Assembly (NCBI GenBank): GCA_014381165.1
Contig: JACMIM010000345.1
Span: forward strand, 1-6,379
Direction of reading: 5' to 3'
Source: Roseiflexaceae bacterium
Lineage (GTDB): Bacteria; Chloroflexota; Chloroflexia; Chloroflexales; Roseiflexaceae
DNA: 6,379 nucleotides
Shown here: positions 1 to 6,379 of the stretch, piece after piece
Numbering within the stretch: the stretch's first letter is position 1
How the letters are laid out: each line of letters starts with the position of its first letter
The notes under the pieces: model-generated
Databases searched by the model: none
Seen by the model: only the letters and a program-made list of their open reading frames with translations
Told to the model about the DNA's origin: nothing
Made by a program: the position numbers and the translations under genes

Positions 1-1
1 A

Positions 2-2041
<2,040 letters not shown>

Positions 2042-2048
2042 AAGCGTA

Positions 2049-2073
2049 GAACAAAGAACAAAGAACAAAGAAC
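2049..2073 (+). repeat. Tandem GAACAAA array, left arm of spacer-1 inverted repeat
   Basis: Three perfect 7-bp units GAACAAA (2049-2055, 2056-2062, 2063-2069) plus a partial GAAC (2070-2073). The array starts 8 nt after the actB stop codon. Just before it, an 8-bp direct duplication GAAGCGTA (2033-2040 and 2041-2048) overlaps the actB stop codon, so repeat growth reaches the end of the gene. Positions 2048-2069 are the exact reverse complement of 2190-2211. Confidence 0.9.
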
Positions 2074-2084
2074 AGCAAAACCCA

Positions 2085-2119
2085 GAACCCAATAGCCCGG
2101 CGCTTCAGCGCCGGGAACA
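2085..2119 (+). repeat. REP-like palindromic repeat, copy A
   Basis: A 35-bp unit beginning GAACCCAATAG, followed by a perfect 8-bp stem (2096-2103 with 2108-2115, CCCGGCGC/GCGCCGGG), a TTCA tetraloop (2104-2107) and a GAACA tail. It matches copy B at 33 of 35 positions with a 37-bp period. Its core recurs as copy C in the actC-actD spacer. The ATAG at the foot of the stem recalls the GTAG/GGAG tetranucleotide of REP elements mobilised by RAYT (TnpA_REP) transposases; that link is inference. There is no T-tract, so it is not an obvious intrinsic terminator. Confidence 0.85.
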
Positions 2120-2121
2120 TC

Positions 2122-2156
2122 GAACCCAATAGCTCGGCGCTTCAGAGCCGGGAACA
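2122..2156 (+). repeat. REP-like palindromic repeat, copy B
   Basis: Direct tandem copy of unit A, differing only at 2134 (T for C) and 2146 (A for C). The first change leaves a G-U wobble (2134 with 2151). The second makes a G-A mismatch in the stem (2139 with 2146), so this hairpin is weaker than copy A. The TTCA loop (2141-2144) and the flanking GAACCCAATAG and GGGAACA are unchanged. Confidence 0.85.
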
Positions 2157-2164
2157 CAGGGACA

Positions 2165-2180
2165 GCGGTTGATAGACCGC
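2165..2180 (+). other. Small hairpin in actB-actC spacer
   Basis: GCGGTT (2165-2170) pairs with GACCGC (2175-2180), including one G-U wobble, around a GATA loop. It lies between repeat copy B and the right arm of the spacer inverted repeat. It is short and could be incidental, but it makes three hairpins in a row within the loop closed by the long arms. Confidence 0.4.
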
Positions 2181-2189
2181 AGGATCGCG

Positions 2190-2212
2190 TTTGTTCTTTG
2201 TTCTTTGTTCTT
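2190..2212 (+). repeat. Tandem TTTGTTC array, right arm of spacer-1 inverted repeat
   Basis: Three perfect units TTTGTTC (2190-2196, 2197-2203, 2204-2210) followed by TT. Bases 2190-2211 pair without mismatch with 2048-2069, giving a 22-bp stem that encloses about 120 nt with the two REP-like hairpins. The arm ends a few bases before the actC ribosome-binding site, so the folded structure would stop immediately upstream of it. Confidence 0.9.
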
Positions 2213-2216
2213 CTGT

Positions 2217-2221
2217 AGGAG
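2217..2221 (+). promoter_or_regulatory. Ribosome-binding site of actC
   Basis: AGGAG lies 6 nt upstream of the ATG at 2228, a good Shine-Dalgarno at normal spacing, and fixes the actC start. It sits directly after the right repeat arm. Confidence 0.85.
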
Positions 2222-2227
2222 AATTGT

Positions 2228-3670
2228 ATGGCACAATCGCTCAAACGCCCGGCTCTAGGTCCAGTTGACCCAGATGCGCTGCTTGCGCCAGGGCTGACCA
2301 ATACCGAAGTTTCCCGGAAGCTGGCTGGCATCCCCATGATCGGCCCGCGCAAGACACCGCTTGGCTGGCTGACGGGCTTTGCCTTCGCGCTGCTGCTGTT
2401 GATGGTGTATCTCACAGCGGTCGCCTGGCTGCTGATCCAGGGCGTCGGCATCTGGGGTATCAACGTCCCGATCGGCTGGGGCATGGACATCATTAACTTT
2501 GTGTGGTGGATCGGCATCGGCCACGCTGGAACGCTGATCTCGGCGATTCTGTTGCTGCTGCGCCAGAAGTGGCGCACGTCGATCAACCGCTTTGCCGAAG
2601 CCATGACCCTATTCGCCGTGGCCTGTGCTGGGGTGTACCCAATCTTGCATCTGGGCCGCCCATACTTGTTCTACTGGATGCTGCCCTACCCATCGTCGCT
2701 GGGCATGTGGCCGCAGTACCAAAGTCCGCTGGAGTGGGACGTATTCGCGATCTCGACCTACGCGACCGTCTCGCTGCTATTTTGGCTGGTCGGCCTGATC
2801 CCGGATATCGCCACCATGCGCGACCGATCGACCAACCCGATCATGCGCTTTTTCTGGGGCTTCTTCGCGTTGGGCTGGCGTGGCTCGGCCAAGCATTGGC
2901 ACCGCTATGAGCTAGCCTCGCTGTTGCTGGCCGGCCTTTCGACGCCGCTGGTTGTTTCGGTTCACACGATCGTGTCGTTCGACTTTGCGATCGGCCAGGT
3001 ACCTGGCTGGCACGCCACGATCTTCCCGCCCTACTTTGTGGCAGGCGCGGTGTTTGCCGGTTTCGCCATGGTGATGCTGCTGATGATCCCGGTGCGCAAG
3101 TTCTACGGGCTGGAGCAGTACATCACCATGAAGCACTTTGACCTGATGGCTAAGGTGACACTGGCGACCGGCCTGATTGTTGTGTTCGGCTACGCGATGG
3201 AGGCCTTTTTCGCCTGGTTCAGCGGCAACCAGTATGAAAGCTTTCTGCTGAACATGCGCCTGTTCGGCCCCTACGCCTGGTCGTACTACGCGCTGCTGCT
3301 GTGCAACTTCCTGATACCGCAGGTGTTCTGGTTCAAGTGGGCACGGCAAAGCATCCCAGTGCTGCTGTTTGTTTCGCTGGTGGTCAGCATTGGTATGTGG
3401 CTGGAGCGCTTTGTGATCATTGTGGTCAGCCTCAGCCGCGACTTTATCCCATCCTCGTGGGGCTATTACAACCCGACGATCTGGGACTGGCTGCTGTACC
3501 TGGGTTCGTTCGGCCTGTTCTTCACCTTCCTGTTCCTGTTCAGCCGCTTTGTGCCAATGATCTCGATTTTCGAGATGCGCATGCTGGTCAATGAGCAGGA
3601 AGGGTCTGGCCATGCCGATACTCACGGCGCAGGTGCAGGCACAGGCGCGCAGCCGGCAGCGGCGGATTAG
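2228..3670 (+). CDS. actC: ACIII subunit ActC, NrfD-like quinol-oxidising membrane subunit
   Basis: Encodes 480 residues, normal length for ActC in the NrfD/PsrC (polysulphide reductase membrane subunit) family. The ATG at 2228 has a strong ribosome-binding site. Ten hydrophobic segments are visible near residues 47-72, 88-112, 124-145, 170-195, 228-252, 266-288, 304-330, 346-369, 374-402 and 419-441, with a soluble N-terminus and a Gly/Ala/His-rich C-terminal tail (about 458-480). In known ACIII structures ActC holds the menaquinol site next to the ActB [3Fe-4S] cluster and has a possible proton path. H141, D171, H246 and D252 are polar residues near helices and are candidates for that site; their roles are inferred. 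Long repeat-containing spacers separate the gene from actB and actD. Confidence 0.96.
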   Translation: MAQSLKRPALGPVDPDALLAPGLTNTEVSRKLAGIPMIGPRKTPLGWLTGFAFALLLLMVYLTAVAWLLIQGVGIWGINVPIGWGMDIINFVWWIGIGHAGTLISAILLLLRQKWRTSINRFAEAMTLFAVACAGVYPILHLGRPYLFYWMLPYPSSLGMWPQYQSPLEWDVFAISTYATVSLLFWLVGLIPDIATMRDRSTNPIMRFFWGFFALGWRGSAKHWHRYELASLLLAGLSTPLVVSVHTIVSFDFAIGQVPGWHATIFPPYFVAGAVFAGFAMVMLLMIPVRKFYGLEQYITMKHFDLMAKVTLATGLIVVFGYAMEAFFAWFSGNQYESFLLNMRLFGPYAWSYYALLLCNFLIPQVFWFKWARQSIPVLLFVSLVVSIGMWLERFVIIVVSLSRDFIPSSWGYYNPTIWDWLLYLGSFGLFFTFLFLFSRFVPMISIFEMRMLVNEQEGSGHADTHGAGAGTGAQPAAAD

Positions 3671-3673
3671 CCG

Positions 3674-3721
3674 AGAACCGCAGAACCGCAGAACCGCAGA
3701 ACTGCGGAACCGCAGAACCGT
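3674..3721 (+). repeat. Tandem AGAACCGC array, left arm of spacer-2 inverted repeat
   Basis: Six consecutive 8-bp units with period 8: AGAACCGC at 3674, 3682 and 3690, then AGAACTGC (3698), GGAACCGC (3706) and AGAACCGT (3714). The array starts 3 nt after the actC stop codon (3668-3670). Like the spacer-1 array it is built on a GAAC core just after a stop codon, but with a different unit length and flanking bases. Two further degenerate units, AGAAGCGC and AGAACCCA, follow copy C at 3761-3776. Confidence 0.9.
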
Positions 3722-3724
3722 GGC

Positions 3725-3755
3725 ACCCAGTAGTCCGGCGCTTCAGCGCCGGGAA
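3725..3755 (+). repeat. REP-like palindromic repeat, copy C
   Basis: Same core as copies A and B: an ACCCAGTAG foot, then stem CCGGCGC (3735-3741) with GCGCCGG (3746-3752) around a TTCA loop (3742-3745), plus a T-G wobble (3734 with 3753). GTAG (3730-3733) sits at the base of the hairpin, matching the tetranucleotide typical of REP sequences. It lies about 1.6 kb from copies A and B in the next spacer but one gene, so the element is dispersed rather than a simple local duplication. Confidence 0.82.
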
Positions 3756-3790
3756 TGCCCAGAAGCGCAGAACCCACGCTGAGAACGTTG

Positions 3791-3805
3791 GCGGTTCTTG
3801 GTTCT
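3791..3805 (+). repeat. Right arm of spacer-2 inverted repeat
   Basis: GCGGTTCT (3791-3798) is the exact reverse complement of the left-array unit AGAACCGC. The next TGGTTCT (3799-3805) complements AGAACCA. The arm therefore pairs with two neighbouring left units as 8 + 6 bp with a small internal loop. A local alternative also exists, AGAAC (3782-3786) with GTTCT (3794-3798). The arm ends shortly before the actD start, the same relative position as in spacer 1. Confidence 0.7.
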
Positions 3806-3809
3806 ACCC

Positions 3810-3815
3810 AAAAGG
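3810..3815 (+). promoter_or_regulatory. Weak ribosome-binding site of actD
   Basis: AAAAGG ends 8 nt before the ATG at 3824. It is modest, but it supports that start over the in-frame ATG at 3755, which lies in the tail of repeat copy C and would translate repeat DNA. Confidence 0.5.
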
Positions 3816-3823
3816 CTGTAACG

Positions 3824-4420
3824 ATGCAAAATATCTTTCGTCGCCGCAATCCCGTACGCTCTGCTACAGCAGTGCCACGCGCGGCTGTGCCAGCTCCATT
3901 GTACGGTCTGATTGGCGAGTTTCGTGATGCCGACGCGCTGTTGCACGCCGCCGAGGCTGCCGAGGCCGCAGGTTTCACCAAACTGGATGCGTTCTCGCCC
4001 TTTCCAATCGAGGAACTGGCCGAGAAGCTGGGCCATAAGCGCGATTTGCTACCAGCGATTGTGTTGACCAGCGGCCTGGCCGGGGCGGCCGGCGGGTTTG
4101 GCCTGCAGTGGCTGACTCAAGTGGTCGATTACCCGCTGGTCGTATTTGGCCGCCCGCCATTCCCGTGGCCGGCCTACATTCCAATTACCTTCGAGATGGG
4201 CATTCTGTTTGCCGCGTTTGGCGCGGTGTTTGGAATGGTGCTGCTAAATGGCCTGCCGCAGCATTACCACCCAGTCTTCAATGCGCCGAACTTCGACCGG
4301 GCTTCGCAAGATAAGTTCTTTCTCGTGGTCGAGGCCAACGACCCAAAATTCGACATCAACCGCACGCGCGAGTTCTTGTTGGCGCAGCACGCGACGGTGA
4401 TCAACGAAGTGCAGCAATAG
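3824..4420 (+). CDS. actD: ACIII subunit ActD (DUF3341 membrane protein)
   Basis: Encodes 198 residues from the ATG at 3824, close to the family's usual length. The N-terminal domain (about 26-72) carries the DUF3341 pattern: YGLIGEF, then an Ala-rich helix ending in AGF, then DAFSPFPIEEL. Two hydrophobic helices follow (about 75-98 and 118-141), joined by a Pro/aromatic loop. A soluble C-terminal part (about 155-198) includes FFLVVEANDPKFD. ActD is an accessory subunit of ACIII that packs against the membrane core; it has no cofactor motif and its exact role is unsettled. An upstream in-frame ATG at 3755 would add 23 residues unlike the family, so it was not chosen. The gene is followed after only 24 nt by actE, suggesting tight co-expression. 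Confidence 0.93.
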   Translation: MQNIFRRRNPVRSATAVPRAAVPAPLYGLIGEFRDADALLHAAEAAEAAGFTKLDAFSPFPIEELAEKLGHKRDLLPAIVLTSGLAGAAGGFGLQWLTQVVDYPLVVFGRPPFPWPAYIPITFEMGILFAAFGAVFGMVLLNGLPQHYHPVFNAPNFDRASQDKFFLVVEANDPKFDINRTREFLLAQHATVINEVQQ

Positions 4421-4435
4421 CTAGCTGCCAGCTTT

Positions 4436-4441
4436 GAGGAA
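4436..4441 (+). promoter_or_regulatory. Ribosome-binding site of actE
   Basis: GAGGAA lies just upstream of the ATG at 4445 with short spacing, in the 24-nt gap after the actD stop codon. It supports the chosen actE start. Confidence 0.7.
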
Positions 4442-4444
4442 ACG

Positions 4445-5113
4445 ATGGAAAAAAGACCTACATTCAACCTGGCACGGCTGGCGCGCGGCGCGATGATCCC
4501 GCTCTGTATTGCGGCGATGGTCGGCTGCGGCCACCTCGATATGTACGACCAGGTTAAATATGATCCGTATGAGCAGAGCGCCGTGATCTTCGCGAAGGAA
4601 AACGGCGGTGATGGTGCGGCCTCGCGCCCGATCGAGCCGAACACAGTGGCACGCACTGGCTCGCTGCCGAGCGACCCGCTGCGCTCAGGCGTGGACGCCG
4701 ATGGCCAAGAGTTAACCGCAAGCCCGATCGAGATCGATGAAGTGCGGCTGGCAGAAGGCGAGCGTAAATACGTCGTCTACTGTGTGCCCTGCCACGGCGC
4801 GCTTGGCAATGGCAAGGGTATCGCGGCATCGTACTTCGCTACTGCGGGCGGTGTCGTGCCGTCGTTCTATGATGAGCGGCTGATCACTGCCAGCGACGGC
4901 TACTACTTCAACGTCATCACAAATGGCAAGAATTTGATGTACTCCTACGCCTCGCGGGTGTACCCCGAGGATCGCTGGGCGATCATCGCGTACATCCGCA
5001 CGCTCCAGGCTGCGCCGCCGCCCGGTGCAATTGTGCCAACGCCTGCGCCGACTGAGCAGGGTACGCCCGCCGCACCGGCTGCCGCAACGCCCGCGCCGAC
5101 AGCGGCCCCGTAA
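4445..5113 (+). CDS. actE: ACIII subunit ActE, monohaem cytochrome c lipoprotein
   Basis: Encodes 222 residues. A basic N-terminus and hydrophobic stretch (about 14-27) end in a lipobox-like MVGC with cysteine at 28, so the mature protein is probably a lipoprotein anchored on the outer face of the cytoplasmic membrane. One class I cytochrome c domain follows, with haem-binding CVPCH at 113-117 (covalent cysteines 113 and 116, axial H117). M165 in GKNLMYSYA is the likely sixth ligand, and the closing helix PEDRWAIIAYIRTLQ is typical. The C-terminus (about 190-222) is a low-complexity Pro/Ala/Thr tail. In ACIII, ActE is one of the cytochromes on the electron path out of the complex, alongside the multihaem ActA. 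Its place between actD and actF matches other ACIII operons. Confidence 0.94.
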   Translation: MEKRPTFNLARLARGAMIPLCIAAMVGCGHLDMYDQVKYDPYEQSAVIFAKENGGDGAASRPIEPNTVARTGSLPSDPLRSGVDADGQELTASPIEIDEVRLAEGERKYVVYCVPCHGALGNGKGIAASYFATAGGVVPSFYDERLITASDGYYFNVITNGKNLMYSYASRVYPEDRWAIIAYIRTLQAAPPPGAIVPTPAPTEQGTPAAPAAATPAPTAAP

Positions 5114-5120
5114 CATTCAG

Positions 5121-5129
5121 AAAGGAGGG
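5121..5129 (+). promoter_or_regulatory. Very strong Shine-Dalgarno upstream of actF, at abnormal spacing
   Basis: AAAGGAGGG (AGGAGG at 5123-5128) is the best ribosome-binding site in the window, yet it lies 42 nt from the actF ATG at 5171. It is correctly spaced for GTG codons at 5134 and 5136, but neither is in the actF frame. In the actF frame the only nearby non-ATG option is CTG 5132, only 3 nt beyond the G tract. Confidence 0.8.
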
Positions 5130-5161
5130 CGCTGTGTGCTGGTATCTCGGCACGCAGCGCC
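5128..5161 (+). promoter_or_regulatory. 15-bp hairpin between Shine-Dalgarno and actF start codon
   Basis: Bases 5128-5142 pair with 5147-5161 around a TATC loop (5143-5146). All 15 positions pair: 12 Watson-Crick and three G-U (5135/5154, 5140/5149, 5142/5147). The stem begins exactly at the end of AGGAGG and ends 9 nt before the ATG at 5171. If folded in the mRNA, it removes 34 nt from the spacing and brings the Shine-Dalgarno to a normal distance from the actF ATG. The pairing is read directly from the sequence; the regulatory role is inferred. Confidence 0.65.
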
Positions 5162-5180
5162 GCACACGCTATGGCAGTAA
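5136..5180 (+). CDS. Possible 14-codon leader ORF overlapping the actF start
   Basis: GTG at 5136 lies 7 nt after AGGAGG and opens a 14-codon frame, MLVSRHAAPHTLWQ, ending at TAA 5178-5180, 7 nt past the start of the actF ATG. The geometry would allow a ribosome finishing the leader to restart on actF (translational coupling). The peptide has no recognised function and no run of a single regulatory amino acid. Its codons lie inside the hairpin, so the two models compete. Short ORFs like this arise easily by chance. Confidence 0.25.
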   Translation: MLVSRHAAPHTLWQ

Positions 5181-6379
5181 CCCGAGCGGAAACACCGATT
5201 CCGCAGATTGCGCGTTATGCGCGCCCAGCGCTGATTGTCGGGGCTGTTGCGCTGCTCCTGTCGATCGTCGGCGCGTTCTTTGCAAGCGATATGTTCTGGC
5301 AGTCCTATCTGTTCGCGTTTCTGTTTTGGTTCGCGCTCAGCATGGGTGGGCTGGGGTTGCTCATGCTCCAGTATGTCGTGCAGGGGCGCTGGGGCCAGAC
5401 GATCAAGCGCATTCTTGAGGCCATGGCACTGAATCTGCCGCTCCTGGCGATCGCATTCGTGCCGATTCTGGTCTCATTGTTCCTGGGTAGCGGCGCACTG
5501 TACCCCTGGAATAACCCTGAAACGGTTAATGAGTTCGAGATGTTGCAGTTCCGCGTCGAGACCGGCTACTTGACGCCGCTGTGGTTCACGGTGCGCGCGG
5601 TGCTGTATTTCGCCGTCTGGCTCGGCCTGATGGTGCTGCTGACACGCGGCTCGCGCGAGCAAGACGCGAATCCAAGTGATTCCATCCACAAGCGGCTTGG
5701 CCGCACCAGCGCGCTCGGCATCGTGCTGTTCATGCTTTCCTACAGCTTCGCCACGATCGATTGGGGCATGACCACCGAGGTGCTGTGGTACTCGACGATG
5801 TACCCAGTGTTGTATGTGGTGATCTCGGCGCTGACTGGCATTGCGTTCTCGATATTGGTGCTGTCGTTCATCCGCAAGCTGCCGCAAATCTCGCGGATTG
5901 CCACGGCCAACCGCTTTCACGATCTCAGCACATTGGCCTTTGCCTTCACGGTGCTGTGGACGTATGTTAACTTCTCACAGTTTCTGATTATGTACTCAGC
6001 CAATATCTCCGAAGAGGCTGAGTTCTACGTCCACCGCACCCAGGGCGGCTGGGGCATCCTTGGCGGTGTCGTCACAATCTGCTGCTTTATATTGCCGTTC
6101 CTGACCTTGTTGGGCCGCCGCACCAAGCGCTCACCACAGCGCATGCGCGCCATCGCGGCATTCATCATTGGCGCGCAGGTGCTGAACCTGTTCTACACGC
6201 TCATCCCAGCCTTCCACACCGAACAGTTCACCGTGAATTGGACTGATATCGTTGCTTGGGTTGGGCTGGGCGGCCTGTGGATCGGCCTGTTTCTGACAAC
6301 GCTTTCGCGCAACCCGCTGGTGGTCGAGAACGATCCGCGCCAGGCCCACTGCCTGGAACGCCACCACGGCGACGCTTTC
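5171..6379 (+). CDS. actF: ACIII subunit ActF, 3'-truncated (second ten-helix membrane subunit)
   Basis: The frame runs from ATG 5171 to the window edge with no stop: 403 residues, close to full ActF length, so only a short tail is probably missing. Ten hydrophobic segments are visible near residues 18-38, 44-70, 86-108, 137-158, 176-196, 211-233, 252-276, 296-315, 325-347 and 358-379. Family-like patches are SFATIDWGM (192-200), YVNFSQFLIMYSANISEE (265-282) and the end patch NPLVVENDPR (381-390). ActF is related to ActC and is proposed to carry a proton path; it sits beside ActC in the membrane core. The next complete ATG in frame is at 5291 (residue 41), inside the family-like region, so 5171 is preferred despite lacking an adjacent ribosome-binding site. 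The last residues (HCLERHHGDAF) look like a cytoplasmic tail. Confidence 0.94.
   Translation, partial: MAVTRAETPIPQIARYARPALIVGAVALLLSIVGAFFASDMFWQSYLFAFLFWFALSMGGLGLLMLQYVVQGRWGQTIKRILEAMALNLPLLAIAFVPILVSLFLGSGALYPWNNPETVNEFEMLQFRVETGYLTPLWFTVRAVLYFAVWLGLMVLLTRGSREQDANPSDSIHKRLGRTSALGIVLFMLSYSFATIDWGMTTEVLWYSTMYPVLYVVISALTGIAFSILVLSFIRKLPQISRIATANRFHDLSTLAFAFTVLWTYVNFSQFLIMYSANISEEAEFYVHRTQGGWGILGGVVTICCFILPFLTLLGRRTKRSPQRMRAIAAFIIGAQVLNLFYTLIPAFHTEQFTVNWTDIVAWVGLGGLWIGLFLTTLSRNPLVVENDPRQAHCLERHHGDAF

Noticed and set aside
2096..2115. CCCGGCGC-TTCA-GCGCCGGG hairpin as an intrinsic terminator after actB
   Set aside because: There is no U-tract after the stem, the same unit is repeated in tandem and in the next spacer, and the downstream genes belong to the same complex.
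2049..2212. CRISPR-like array or direct-repeat defence locus in the spacer
   Set aside because: The repeats are contiguous 7-bp units and two 35-bp palindromes without unique spacers, and no cas genes are present.
2912..3625. 237-codon antisense open frame opposite actC
   Set aside because: Gln/His-rich composition typical of the reverse complement of a membrane-protein gene; no signal or family resemblance.
3755..3823. In-frame upstream ATG that would extend ActD by 23 residues
   Set aside because: The ATG falls in the tail of REP-like copy C and the extension would be repeat DNA in translation. The ATG at 3824 has a ribosome-binding site and gives the family's usual length.
5134..5418. 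GTG-started 94-codon frame with a perfect Shine-Dalgarno, overlapping the start of actF
   Set aside because: Its translation is Cys- and Arg-rich with no family resemblance, and it is out of frame with the clearly recognisable ActF membrane protein. Its good ribosome-binding site is better discussed as part of the actF initiation region.

Overview
The window holds one co-directional gene cluster on the + strand and cuts it at both ends. It encodes most of an Alternative Complex III (ACIII, the quinol:cytochrome c/HiPIP oxidoreductase that replaces cytochrome bc1). In order: the C-terminal ~679 residues of ActB, then complete ActC, ActD and ActE, and nearly all of ActF. ActA (a multihaem cytochrome c) would be expected just upstream. 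The GC-rich sequence (about 60 % by eye), the B-C-D-E-F order and the protein flavour suggest a Chloroflexota bacterium, perhaps close to Roseiflexus or Chloroflexus. That assignment is recognition from memory, not a database match.

Layout: 2-2041 actB (end of the molybdopterin-oxidoreductase-like part, then a ferredoxin-like part with four cysteine clusters); 2042-2227 a repeat-filled spacer; 2228-3670 actC (NrfD-like, ten membrane helices); 3671-3823 a second repeat-filled spacer; 3824-4420 actD (DUF3341, two helices); 24-nt spacer; 4445-5113 actE (monohaem cytochrome c lipoprotein); 5114-5170 a structured leader; 5171-6379 actF (second ten-helix quinone-site subunit, no stop codon before the window ends). 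No transcription terminator or convincing promoter is visible, so the genes are probably one transcript.

Function: membrane subunits ActC and ActF are the NrfD-type, potentially proton-conducting parts. Menaquinol is thought to be oxidised at ActC next to ActB. Electrons pass through the ActB iron-sulphur clusters to the cytochrome subunits (ActA, ActE) and on to a periplasmic acceptor or an associated oxidase. ActD is a small accessory membrane subunit. This enzyme is already known.

The less ordinary material is non-coding. Both long spacers are built the same way: a tandem array of short GAAC-containing units, then one or two near-identical REP-like palindromes (stem CCGGCGC, loop TTCA, preceded by GTAG or ATAG), then a right arm complementary to the tandem array. 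The unit differs between the spacers (GAACAAA against AGAACCGC), yet each right arm matches its own left arm, a covariation-like pattern. Separately, actF has a perfect Shine-Dalgarno far from its ATG. A 15-bp hairpin fills the gap and would bring the two to normal spacing; a 14-codon leader ORF overlapping the actF start is an alternative reading.
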